DNA from: Fulvivirga lutea
Lineage (GTDB): Bacteria; Bacteroidota; Bacteroidia; Cytophagales; Cyclobacteriaceae
DNA length: 64,000 bases
Assembly (NCBI RefSeq): GCF_017068455.1
Contig: NZ_CP070608.1
Span: forward strand, 413,501 to 477,500
Direction: 5' to 3'
Shown: in pieces, positions 8,849 to 17,279 of the stretch
Numbering within the stretch: position 1 is the stretch's first letter
Layout: every line of letters begins with the position of its first letter
Notes under the pieces: generated by a model
Told to the model about the DNA's origin: nothing
Databases searched by the model: none
Seen by the model: the letters and a program-made list of their open reading frames with translations, nothing else
Translations under genes and position numbers: made by a program

Positions 8849-8871
8849 GTGAAGGGTTATATTTATTTTTG
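8838..8871 (+). promoter_or_regulatory. Promoter of the M16 peptidase gene
   Basis: TTG (8838-8840), 23-base spacer, TATTTTTG (8864-8871, exact TAnnTTTG). The predicted transcript would begin only a few bases before the ATG at 8882, which rules out the upstream GTG at 8849 as start. Confidence 0.45.
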
Positions 8872-8881
8872 GACACCAAAT

Positions 8882-10132
8882 ATGATCAATTTCAAAGAAT
8901 TTTGGCTAGATAATGGACTTCAGGTAATTGTGCATGAAGACCCCAGCGTTCAGATAGCCGTACTTAATTTACTTTACAAGGTTGGTTCCAGAGATGAAGA
9001 CCCAACAAAAACAGGGTTCGCCCACTTATTTGAGCACCTTATGTTTGGTGGATCAATTAATGTAGAAAATTTTGATAGTGAGCTACAAAAAGTTGGTGGC
9101 GATAACAACGCATTCACCAGTCCTGATATCACAAACTATTATATAACTGTACCACACCAAAATATAGAAAGTGCTTTTTGGTTAGAATCCGATCGCATGC
9201 TTGGCCTTCCATTTAGTGATAAGGTACTGGAAGTGCAGAGAAGTGTGGTTATTGAAGAGTTTAAACAGCGGTATCTAAACCAGCCTTATGGCGATTTATG
9301 GCTTAAAATGAGGCCTTTGGCGTATCGCAAGCACCCTTACAGGTGGGCAACAATAGGTAAGGAAATCAGCCATATTGAAGAAGCTACTCAAGATGATGTG
9401 AAAGCTTTCTATAATAAATATTACAGTCCCAATAATGCGGTGCTTGTAGTGGCTGGTAATGTTACATTTGATCAAGTTAAGGAGTTATCAGAAAAGTGGT
9501 TTGGGGATATTCCTAGCAGTGAGTCGATTGAAAGAAATTACAACAGAGAATCGAAGCAAAATCAAAAGCGAGAGTTGGTGGTTACCGCTGATGTGCCCAC
9601 CGATATGTTAACGATGGCCTTTCATATGCCAGCTCGTTTTGATCATAACTATCATGCTTCAGATCTGGCAAGTGATATTTTAGGTAGAGAAAAATCATCA
9701 CGTTTATACAATGCTTTAGTTAGAGATAATGAAATATTTAAAAGTATTGGAGCTTATGTCATGGGCTCTCTAGACCCCGGATTGTTGGTTATAAGTGGAA
9801 AGTTAGCCGAAGGTGTTTCAACTGAAACAGGGGAAAGTGAAGTATGGAAAGTAATTAACTCACTAAAAAATAACGGCATGGATCATGAAGAACTCAATAA
9901 AGTTAAAAATCAGGCAGAGTCAACTTTAGCATTTGGCGAAGTGGAATTATTGAATAGAGCCATGAACCTGGCTTACTCAGCCCTTTCAGGAGACACCAAT
10001 TATTGTAATAAAGAAATCGAAAGAATCAGGGCAGTAGAGGAATCTGACATCATGGAAATGGTGAATGATATTCTGCATGAAAAGAATTGTTCTGTACTAC
10101 ACTATAAATCAACAACTGCAAATGAAAATTAG
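8882..10132 (+). CDS. M16 family zinc metallopeptidase (catalytically complete)
   Basis: 416 aa insulinase/pitrilysin-family peptidase. The inverted zinc motif HXXEH is present (H48-L-F-E51-H52 in GFAHLFEHLMFGG), with the downstream zinc-ligand glutamate in VVIEEFKQR (E125/E126). The C-terminal half has the usual second M16 fold, with LGREKSSRLYNALVRD. No signal peptide is visible from this start, so a cytoplasmic location is likely. The ATG at 8882 is preferred to the in-frame GTG at 8849 because the promoter box at 8864-8871 lies between them. Its end overlaps ispF by 11 bases. A second M16 homologue lacking the zinc motif lies at 61826-63079. Confidence 0.92.
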   Translation: MINFKEFWLDNGLQVIVHEDPSVQIAVLNLLYKVGSRDEDPTKTGFAHLFEHLMFGGSINVENFDSELQKVGGDNNAFTSPDITNYYITVPHQNIESAFWLESDRMLGLPFSDKVLEVQRSVVIEEFKQRYLNQPYGDLWLKMRPLAYRKHPYRWATIGKEISHIEEATQDDVKAFYNKYYSPNNAVLVVAGNVTFDQVKELSEKWFGDIPSSESIERNYNRESKQNQKRELVVTADVPTDMLTMAFHMPARFDHNYHASDLASDILGREKSSRLYNALVRDNEIFKSIGAYVMGSLDPGLLVISGKLAEGVSTETGESEVWKVINSLKNNGMDHEELNKVKNQAESTLAFGEVELLNRAMNLAYSALSGDTNYCNKEIERIRAVEESDIMEMVNDILHEKNCSVLHYKSTTANEN

Positions 10133-10598
10133 AACGGGACTTGGGTACGATGTACACCAATTGGTTGATGGCAAGGACTTCTGGTTGGGCGGCATTAAAA
10201 TTGAGCACACTAAGGGCGCAGTTGGCCATTCAGATGCCGATGTTTTAATTCACGTAATTTGTGATGCTTTATTAGGTGCAGCCAACATGCGCGATATTGG
10301 ATACCATTTTGCAGATACTGATCCAGCCTTTAAAGGCATTGACAGCAAAATTCTTCTGAGAGATGTAATGAAGCTGATTAGAACTAAGGGTTGGGAAATA
10401 GGAAATATCGATAGTACCATTTGTTTGCAAAGGCCTAAAATAAATCCTTACATCCCCGAAATGAAAAAATGCTTGGCGGAAGTAATGGGCATTGATGAAG
10501 AAGATGTTTCAATTAAGGCAACTACTACTGAAAAACTCGGTTTCGTTGGTAAAGAAGAGGGAGTTGCAGCTTTTGCAACAGTACTGATCACTAAATGA
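10122..10598 (+). CDS. ispF: 2-C-methyl-D-erythritol 2,4-cyclodiphosphate synthase
   Basis: Enzyme of the MEP isoprenoid pathway; it cyclises CDP-methylerythritol 2-phosphate and releases CMP. 158 aa, normal for the family. Metal-binding residues are visible as D10-V-H12 in GLGYDVHQL and H44 in HSDADVLIHVICDALLGA; the C-terminal TTTEKLGFVGKEEGVAA block is the signature for the nucleotide end. The ATG at 10122 gives the canonical MKIRTGLGYD start; an upstream in-frame ATG at 10065 would lie deep inside the M16 gene. It overlaps M16 by 11 bases and shares ATGA with mnmD, so the three genes are translationally coupled. Confidence 0.96.
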   Translation: MKIRTGLGYDVHQLVDGKDFWLGGIKIEHTKGAVGHSDADVLIHVICDALLGAANMRDIGYHFADTDPAFKGIDSKILLRDVMKLIRTKGWEIGNIDSTICLQRPKINPYIPEMKKCLAEVMGIDEEDVSIKATTTEKLGFVGKEEGVAAFATVLITK

Positions 10599-11281
10599 GT
10601 AATGATCATCTAAAAATAATTACCACTGAAGATGGATCGCATTCTTTGTACAACAAAGAATTAAATGAGACATACCATTCATTTCATGGTGCACTGCAAG
10701 AATCTCGTCACGTTTTCATTGAAAATGGCTTACGATTCTGGCACTCTGAAAATTCTCAAGTCAAGAAAGTCAAGATTTTTGAGCTAGGATTTGGCACAGG
10801 TTTAAATGCACTTTTATCTCTCGAATATGGGATCAAAAATAATATTGAGATCGAATTTATGTCGATTGAAGCATACCCATTGGACAAGGAGCAGTATGAA
10901 ATACTCAACTATTCTAATTTAGTTGCTGACGGTTCACTGACTGATTTTTTCAATGATATGCATGAGATACCGTGGAACTCGCAAGTTCCTATACACGAAA
11001 AGTTTCTTCTAGAGAAAATACATGATAAAATCGAGTTGATTGACTTAAGAAATCAGAAGTTTGATATAGTTTTTTACGATGCATTTGCACCCAGCAAACA
11101 ACCGCAATTATGGGAAATACCCCAAATTGAGAAAGTAGTTAATTCTTTGAAGAAGGGTGGTGTATTCGTCACCTATTGTGCTCAGGGTCAGCTTAAAAGA
11201 AACCTCAAATCATTAGGCCTTGAAGTTAATACTTTGCCCGGTCCTCCCGGCAAAAAGGAGATGGTGATGGCCATTAAGTAG
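10595..11281 (+). CDS. mnmD: tRNA 5-methylaminomethyl-2-thiouridine methyltransferase (MnmD)
   Basis: 228 aa stand-alone MnmD (the N-terminal half of MnmC in enterobacteria). It transfers a methyl group from SAM to nm5(s2)U34 in tRNA anticodons. The SAM-binding motif is FELGFGTGLNALLS, the acidic/aromatic catalytic block is DIVFYDAFAPSKQPQLWE, and the family-specific C-terminal LPGPPGKKEM is present. The start overlaps the ispF stop (ATGA). No FAD-dependent MnmC2 half follows, as is usual outside Proteobacteria. Confidence 0.92.
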   Translation: MSNDHLKIITTEDGSHSLYNKELNETYHSFHGALQESRHVFIENGLRFWHSENSQVKKVKIFELGFGTGLNALLSLEYGIKNNIEIEFMSIEAYPLDKEQYEILNYSNLVADGSLTDFFNDMHEIPWNSQVPIHEKFLLEKIHDKIELIDLRNQKFDIVFYDAFAPSKQPQLWEIPQIEKVVNSLKKGGVFVTYCAQGQLKRNLKSLGLEVNTLPGPPGKKEMVMAIK

Positions 11282-11327
11282 GTAATATCCCACAGTTTAC
11301 GTGATTCAGCATATTGCAATAAAGGGC

Positions 11328-11335
11328 TACATTTG
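11328..11335 (+). promoter_or_regulatory. Putative -7 box of the receptor operon
   Basis: TACATTTG matches TAnnTTTG exactly and lies 7 bases before the ATG at 11342, suggesting a leaderless or near-leaderless transcript. The -33 region is weak. The in-frame TTG at 11333 is part of this box, not a start codon. Confidence 0.4.
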
Positions 11336-11341
11336 ATTTCT

Positions 11342-14026
11342 ATGCGAGGAATCATTACAGGCATCGCTTTATTATTTTTAGTGGGCACAGCCAAAAGTCA
11401 GAATGTAGATTTTCGAGTTCCAGAACACAAGATAGGTGTTTCACTTACAGAATTCTTAAATGAAATTGAGGAAAAAGAATATGTAAAATTCTTCTTCCTA
11501 CCAGAATGGACTGCCCAAATTACAGTGACTACCAGTTATAAAGATCAGCCAATTGCTACTGCCCTTCAAAGTATATTAGCGGGTAGGTCGATTAATATAG
11601 AGTATATTTACGATTATGGTATTGCATTAATCAAAGATCCTACTGCCGATATCATTCGACAAGAAATTTTAGATAACCTAGATGGTGATTTAACAAGATA
11701 TACCATTGGAGACTCAGCCAATGCCAATTGGGGTAGCAGCGTTCGCATTAGAGGTATTATAAAAGATGAAAAATTTAATGAACCCCTCGTAGGAGTAACT
11801 ATTTACGCTAACGAAGTGCAAAAAGGAACGGCAACTGGGGCAGACGGAAGTTACTCTTTAAGCCTACCAGTTGGTAAACACATCATCACTTATGCCGGAC
11901 TAAATTATCAAGATATGAATATCGCTTTTTCGATTTATGAGTCGGGAAAGTACGATGTGATTATGGAAGAAAAACCCATCACACTTGATGAAATTGTAGT
12001 GAAAGACAATGCAGAAAAGGAAAATTTTGAAAGTGCAGTAGTAGGTAGAACGCGTATAACAGCTGCAGAATTGCAGACGATCCCAGCCTTCTTAGGCGAA
12101 ATAGATGTTATTAAAAGTATTCAGCTTCTTCCTGGAGTTAATAGCGTGGGAGAAGGAAGTGCAGGTTTTAATGTGCGGGGAGGTAGTGTTGATCAAAACT
12201 TAATATTATTGGATGAAGGCATCATATTCAACCCTAACCATCTATTCGGTTTTTTCTCGGCTTTTCACCCTGACGCTTTAAAAGAAGTGACGTTTTATAG
12301 AGGCGCGATTCCAGCGCAATATGGCGGCAGAATCTCTTCTGTATTAGATGTTAGACAAAAAGATGGCGACAGGAATGAGTTTCATGGAACAGGCGGTTTG
12401 GGTATTGTTACCAGCCGATTGATGGTGGAAGGCCCAATAGCTAAAGACAAGGTGAGCTTTCTGTTTGCAGGTAGAACATCATACTCAGACTGGCTGCTAA
12501 AACAAGTTAAGAATGATGATGTAAGAAACAGCGAAGCTTTCTTTTACGATGTAACCGGCAAAGTAACGGCCTATATTAATAAAAAGAATAAGATAGCAGC
12601 AAGCTACTATTTAAGTAATGATAAGTTCAAGTTTTCAAATGACACGGCCTATTATTGGCAAAACCATAGTGCATCAATCACTCATGAAAGTTATGTAAAC
12701 CAAAAACTCTCACTATTTAACAACTTTTCTGTTGGCAACTACAATTATGAGGTTAGAGATGAAGATATAGACGAGTCATTTTCTTGGAAATATAGTATCG
12801 ACAATTTTCAATTCAAGTCATACCTGAACTATGCACTTGAAAAGCATCTTTTAACGGCTGGCGTTGATGTAAAAGGTTATGATTTTGCTAGAGGTGACCT
12901 TAAGCCACTATCAAGCTCATCCAATGTACGGAATATTGAGTTGAACAATGATAGATCGCTGGAAGCCGGAATCTTTATTAGTGACGAGATGCAGGTTGGA
13001 AATAACCTTATTATTACGCCAGGCTTAAGGTATTCTTTCTATCGACTATTTGGCGATCATCAATTGTTTAAATACAACCCTGAACTACCTAAGGATGATT
13101 TCGAGATAATAGATACTGTTAACTATGATAATGGAGAAGTGGCTGCCAGTTATTCTGGGCTGGAGCCTCGCTTGTCTGCAAAATATAGCCTGGATGCTAA
13201 TAACTTTATCAAGGCAGGATTTAGCAGGTCTTATCAATACATTCACTTATTGTCCAATACAACGGCCATTACCCCGATTGATTCCTGGGTGCCTAGTTCA
13301 GAATATATCAAACCACAGATAGGTAATCAATATTCTATTGGTTATTTCAAAAGAATGCCTGTGAAAAAGCTTACTGCTTCGGTAGAGGTATTTTACAAAC
13401 AAATTGATAATGTGCCTGAATATAAAGATGGCGCCCAGTTAGCATTAAAACAGAATATTGAAACCGAATTAGTAAATAGTGAAGCCGATATAAGGGGGCT
13501 TGAATTTTCTATTCAAAAAGATGGCCGATTGTCGGGAGAATTTAATTACACCTACACTTCTTCGAGAAGAAGGACTTCCTCGCAGTTTGAGAGCTTGCAA
13601 GTGAATAACAACGAGTTTTTTCCTGCGAACTACGACCAGCCGCATAATATCAAAATCAATGCTAATTATGACATTTCAAGAAGGCACGTACTTTCTTTTA
13701 ATTTCAACCTGGCTTCTGGAAGACCAATTACTGCACCAGTAGAACGATTTGAAATAGATGGTGTTTTGGTGGCTAATTACACCGAAAGGAATCAGTACAG
13801 AATACCGACTTATCACAGGTTGGATGTGTCGTTATTGATTAGGACTAATCACAAAAAGGATAAAAAGTGGGAAGGTAGCTGGTCGTTTACGATTTACAAT
13901 GTGTACTCCAGAAGAAACGCATATTCCGTTTTCTTTCAGGAAAGTGAGAGTGGTAGGCCAACCGCCTATAAACTTTCTGTTTTGGGATCAGCCTTTCCTT
14001 CTATCACCTATAATTTTAAGTTTTAA
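11342..14026 (+). CDS. TonB-dependent outer-membrane receptor with STN-like and carboxypeptidase-like domains
   Basis: 894 aa. Signal peptide MRGIITGIALLFLVGTAKS; then an STN-like secretin/TonB short domain (~25-105, FRVPEHKIGVSLTEFLNEIE), a carboxypeptidase-regulatory-like beta-sandwich (~145-225, GVTIYANEVQKGTATGADG), a plug (~235-360, GFNVRGGSVDQNLILLDEG) and a 22-strand type barrel ending FPSITYNFKF. It would move a ligand across the outer membrane with energy from TonB-ExbB-ExbD. An STN domain can indicate signalling through an anti-sigma factor, but no sigma/FecR pair is adjacent. The stop overlaps the next ATG (TAATG), and three DUF4249 lipoproteins and an MG2-like protein follow in the same operon. 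The ligand is unknown. Confidence 0.93.
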   Translation: MRGIITGIALLFLVGTAKSQNVDFRVPEHKIGVSLTEFLNEIEEKEYVKFFFLPEWTAQITVTTSYKDQPIATALQSILAGRSINIEYIYDYGIALIKDPTADIIRQEILDNLDGDLTRYTIGDSANANWGSSVRIRGIIKDEKFNEPLVGVTIYANEVQKGTATGADGSYSLSLPVGKHIITYAGLNYQDMNIAFSIYESGKYDVIMEEKPITLDEIVVKDNAEKENFESAVVGRTRITAAELQTIPAFLGEIDVIKSIQLLPGVNSVGEGSAGFNVRGGSVDQNLILLDEGIIFNPNHLFGFFSAFHPDALKEVTFYRGAIPAQYGGRISSVLDVRQKDGDRNEFHGTGGLGIVTSRLMVEGPIAKDKVSFLFAGRTSYSDWLLKQVKNDDVRNSEAFFYDVTGKVTAYINKKNKIAASYYLSNDKFKFSNDTAYYWQNHSASITHESYVNQKLSLFNNFSVGNYNYEVRDEDIDESFSWKYSIDNFQFKSYLNYALEKHLLTAGVDVKGYDFARGDLKPLSSSSNVRNIELNNDRSLEAGIFISDEMQVGNNLIITPGLRYSFYRLFGDHQLFKYNPELPKDDFEIIDTVNYDNGEVAASYSGLEPRLSAKYSLDANNFIKAGFSRSYQYIHLLSNTTAITPIDSWVPSSEYIKPQIGNQYSIGYFKRMPVKKLTASVEVFYKQIDNVPEYKDGAQLALKQNIETELVNSEADIRGLEFSIQKDGRLSGEFNYTYTSSRRRTSSQFESLQVNNNEFFPANYDQPHNIKINANYDISRRHVLSFNFNLASGRPITAPVERFEIDGVLVANYTERNQYRIPTYHRLDVSLLIRTNHKKDKKWEGSWSFTIYNVYSRRNAYSVFFQESESGRPTAYKLSVLGSAFPSITYNFKF

Positions 14027-15078
14027 TGAAGAGCTTAGTCAACATATCATTATGTTTTGTGATCCTTTGTGGATGCATTGATCCAATTAATTTTGAAATT
14101 GATTCGAATAACGATGGCAACATAGTTATAGATGCACTCATAACAGATAGGGAAGGGACTAGCCGAGTTATTGTGTCTAAATCAATTGCCTATTCTGACA
14201 ATTCTTCTAATCCATCTATTAACAAAGTAAGAAATGCACAAGTTATTTTGAATGCAGGTGCCGATCAAATTATTTTTAGTGAAAATGGATTAGGCACATA
14301 CATCCCTCCATCAGATTTCAAAGCTATTGAAGGTATAGATTACAAGTTGGTAATTGAGTTAAGTGAAGGCGAGAAACTTGAAAGTACTGTACAGAGGTTA
14401 GTGAAGAATGCCGGTATTGATATAGTGAATAAAGAATATAATTTTAGATCAACGCTAAGTAAAAATAATGTTGAGGTTAGTAAGGGTGGTGTTGAACTAT
14501 TTCTCGACACCGATATTTTAGAAGAAGATAATAAGTATTATAGATGGCAGTTTACTGGAACTTATCAAATTGAAACTAAGCCTTATCTGTCTGTAGTTCC
14601 ACCCCCTCCTCCTTGTGGTACTGCACCACCGCCAGATTGTACATGTTGTATATGTTGGGTAATAGAGCATGAGAATCTAATTATATCAGACCCTAATTTC
14701 ATTAGCGGTAAGATTAAAAATGTTCCTATTGCATTCATAGAAAATTCTGAAGGAAGATTTCAAGAAAAATATCATTTCAATATTGATCAATTTTCCATAA
14801 CTCAGGAAGAGCACGAATTTTGGAAGCGAATTAAAAATCAAAAAGAACAGAACTCGATTTTTGCTCAACAAGTTGGTGAGATCCCTTCTAACATCCATAC
14901 GGTCGACAAAGAAAATAGTGCAGTTAGAGGATATTTTAGTGTATCATCAATTGTATCTGCAAGTGGTTATCTTACACGGGAAGATGTTCCTGAAAGAGTT
15001 TCGGTCTTACCTGAATTAATAGGAACTTGCCTGGGATTTGAAGGTGCCACCAATATTAAACCACCATATTGGGAATAA
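14026..15078 (+). CDS. DUF4249 lipoprotein, copy 1
   Basis: 350 aa DUF4249 protein, a Bacteroidota family often encoded beside TonB-dependent receptors. The N-terminus MKSLVNISLCFVILCGCIDP has a lipobox-like end, so it is probably a lipoprotein. An immunoglobulin-like strand pattern follows (NIVIDALITDREGTSRVIVS). A proline-rich stretch (PPPPPCGTAPPPD) leads into the cysteine motif C205-T-C-C-I-C-W211 shared by all three copies. It is the most divergent copy. Its ATG overlaps the receptor stop and its stop overlaps the next ATG. A partner role at the outer membrane is inferred from position only. Confidence 0.88.
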   Translation: MKSLVNISLCFVILCGCIDPINFEIDSNNDGNIVIDALITDREGTSRVIVSKSIAYSDNSSNPSINKVRNAQVILNAGADQIIFSENGLGTYIPPSDFKAIEGIDYKLVIELSEGEKLESTVQRLVKNAGIDIVNKEYNFRSTLSKNNVEVSKGGVELFLDTDILEEDNKYYRWQFTGTYQIETKPYLSVVPPPPPCGTAPPPDCTCCICWVIEHENLIISDPNFISGKIKNVPIAFIENSEGRFQEKYHFNIDQFSITQEEHEFWKRIKNQKEQNSIFAQQVGEIPSNIHTVDKENSAVRGYFSVSSIVSASGYLTREDVPERVSVLPELIGTCLGFEGATNIKPPYWE

Positions 15079-16181
15079 TGGGGAAAATATTTAGACTTAT
15101 ATTTATAATACTATCTAGTTTTTGGGCATTTCAGAGCTGTATTGATCCAATAAATGTTGATGTAGAATCAACCGAAAGTAATTTAGTCGTTGACGCATTA
15201 ATAACTGACCAAGAAGGGCCATACAACGTCAAATTATCTTATTCAACTGGTTATTTCGATAATGAAAACACAAAGGCGGTAATTGGTGCAGATTTAAATA
15301 TTGTTACTAATGATGGGTCAATCATTCAGCTATCTGAATCATCATCTGGCAACTATCTTACCCCAGAGTCATTCCAGGGGAAAATAGGTTCTAGTTACAT
15401 ACTCAACATTACCCTCGCTGACGGTCGATCTTATAAATCAACCCAAGAGACAATACAACCCAATGCTGGTATTGATACATTATTATTTAATTATGAGGTT
15501 AGAAGCGGCTTAAACGATAAAAATATTGAGATCGAATTCGATGGCATAAATCTTTTTATAACAACAAGGGAAATTGATGAAAATCGATTTTATCGTTGGA
15601 GATATGAATCAATTTATGAGATTCGTACCAATCCAGAACTTCGTGAGAAGAAAGTTGATGGAGGATCGGTTCCTGATCCGCCATTATGCAGTGGATATAT
15701 TGTTGATAATTCTACTGGACAAGTTGTCTTGGTTGGCCCCTGTACATGCTGTCAATGTTGGGTTAAGAATTTCTCACAAAAGGTTAAAGTTTCTGATCCT
15801 AATTTTATAAGCGGTCAGATTAAAAATTACAATATTGATTTTCTGAAAGATGAAAGAGGAATATTTAATTACAAATACTTTATTGAAATTGAACAATTAT
15901 CTCTTACGAAGGGAGCACATGAATTTTGGTCACAAATTGAACAGCAACAAAATCAGGGGTCACTATTTGACCAACCAACGGGTAGAATTAAATCAAATAT
16001 AGAATCTCTAAATGATCCAGATGAAATTGTACTTGGATACTTTGGTGTTTCATCGATAAAAAAGAAATCTGGATTTATAACACCGCAGCTATTTCCCATT
16101 CGCACTAGTCCACCTGATAGCGTCCTGGATGACTGCACAAAAGTAATTGGATCAAGTAATGAAAGGCCTCCATTCTGGTAA
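15078..16181 (+). CDS. DUF4249 lipoprotein, copy 2
   Basis: 367 aa. The N-terminus ends in a lipobox-like FWAFQSC before IDPINVDVES. The cysteine motif is C222-T-C-C-Q-C-W228, followed by the shared SDPNFISGQIKN block. The C-terminal block FWSQIEQQQNQGSLFDQP is nearly identical to copy 3, which marks a recent duplication. The ATG at 15078 is used (TAATG overlap with copy 1); the in-frame TTG at 15069 is within copy 1 and is less likely. There is a 2-base gap to copy 3. Confidence 0.88.
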   Translation: MGKIFRLIFIILSSFWAFQSCIDPINVDVESTESNLVVDALITDQEGPYNVKLSYSTGYFDNENTKAVIGADLNIVTNDGSIIQLSESSSGNYLTPESFQGKIGSSYILNITLADGRSYKSTQETIQPNAGIDTLLFNYEVRSGLNDKNIEIEFDGINLFITTREIDENRFYRWRYESIYEIRTNPELREKKVDGGSVPDPPLCSGYIVDNSTGQVVLVGPCTCCQCWVKNFSQKVKVSDPNFISGQIKNYNIDFLKDERGIFNYKYFIEIEQLSLTKGAHEFWSQIEQQQNQGSLFDQPTGRIKSNIESLNDPDEIVLGYFGVSSIKKKSGFITPQLFPIRTSPPDSVLDDCTKVIGSSNERPPFW

Positions 16182-16183
16182 GT

Positions 16184-17278
16184 ATGAAAAATTCTGTTCA
16201 AATAGCGTCCTTAATATTATTTATGCTTTTAGGCTGTATAGACCCTGTTAATGTTGATGTTGAATCTGAAGCGGGTAATTTGGTTGTAGATGCCTTAATA
16301 ACAGATGAGGAAGGGCCATATAGTGTTAAACTGTTTTACTCTACAGGATATTTTGACAATAGTAGAAGTAAACCTGCGTCAAGTGCAGATGTGTTTATAT
16401 TATCTGGAAATGGTTCAATTATTCAATTAAACGAATCGTCAGCAGGCCTTTATACTACACCTACTTCGTTTAAAGGCCAAGTAGGTACTTCTTATGTTTT
16501 GAATATTACTCTTTCTAACGGTAAATCATACCGATCTTTACCAGAAACCCTTACAACTAATGCGGGTATAGATACATTGGCTTTTAGTTATGAAGTGAAA
16601 AATGAAGTAAGTAAAGAAAATGTAGTTACTGATTATGATGGCATCAATGTTTTATTAACCACTGGTGATGTATCTGAAAGTCCATTTTATAGATGGAGGT
16701 ACTCAGCCATTTATGAAATATTAACATTCCCAGAACAAAAAACAAAAAAAGTTGAACTGCAGACCATCCCAGACCCACCGGCTTGTAGCGGTTATGTTTA
16801 TGATGCACTAACCGAAACACTAGAACAAATAGCACCTTGTACTTGTTGCAAATGCTGGGTTGATGAATATTCTCAGAAAGTTATAGTATCCAAGCCCGAA
16901 TTTATTTCGGGACAAATACAAAATTTTAATATTGGTTTCATAAGAGACGAAAAAGGACGCTTTGGGTTCAAATATTTTATTGAGGTTGAGCAATTGTCCT
17001 TATCGAAAGGTGCACATCAATTTTGGTCACAAGTGGAACAACAGCAAAACCAAGGATCTTTATTCGATCAACCAACTGGTAGAATTAAATCCAATATCCA
17101 ATCAATAGATGATCCTGATGAAATTGTGCTTGGTTATTTTAGTGCTTCTTCAGTTAAAAAAGTCTCTGGATTTGTTACTTCAGAGTTGTTCCCAATAAAT
17201 GTTTCAACAGGTGACATTATTCAGGATGACTGCACTAAAGTTTCAAACTCAACAAACGAAAGACCCCCATTCTGGTAA
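16184..17278 (+). CDS. DUF4249 lipoprotein, copy 3
   Basis: 364 aa. The N-terminus MKNSVQIASLILFMLLGCID is a clear lipoprotein signal (LLGC). The cysteine motif is C219-T-C-C-K-C-W225. Long stretches match copy 2 (GSLFDQPTGRIKSNI, DDPDEIVLGYF, C-terminal NERPPFW), whereas copy 1 differs more. The next gene starts 1 base after its stop. All three copies keep the same lipoprotein anchor and cysteine motif, so all appear functional; whether they bind different ligands cannot be told from sequence. Confidence 0.88.
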   Translation: MKNSVQIASLILFMLLGCIDPVNVDVESEAGNLVVDALITDEEGPYSVKLFYSTGYFDNSRSKPASSADVFILSGNGSIIQLNESSAGLYTTPTSFKGQVGTSYVLNITLSNGKSYRSLPETLTTNAGIDTLAFSYEVKNEVSKENVVTDYDGINVLLTTGDVSESPFYRWRYSAIYEILTFPEQKTKKVELQTIPDPPACSGYVYDALTETLEQIAPCTCCKCWVDEYSQKVIVSKPEFISGQIQNFNIGFIRDEKGRFGFKYFIEVEQLSLSKGAHQFWSQVEQQQNQGSLFDQPTGRIKSNIQSIDDPDEIVLGYFSASSVKKVSGFVTSELFPINVSTGDIIQDDCTKVSNSTNERPPFW

Positions 17279-17279
17279 T

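Noticed and set aside
8849..8881. GTG start extending the M16 peptidase by 11 residues
   Set aside because: A -7 promoter box lies at 8864-8871 between this GTG and the ATG at 8882.
11333..11341. TTG start for the TonB-dependent receptor
   Set aside because: The TTG is part of a TACATTTG promoter box; the ATG at 11342 begins a normal signal peptide.
17199..17279. 27-residue extension of the MG2-like protein
   Set aside because: It overlaps the DUF4249 copy 3 coding end; the ATG at 17280 begins a perfect signal peptide.
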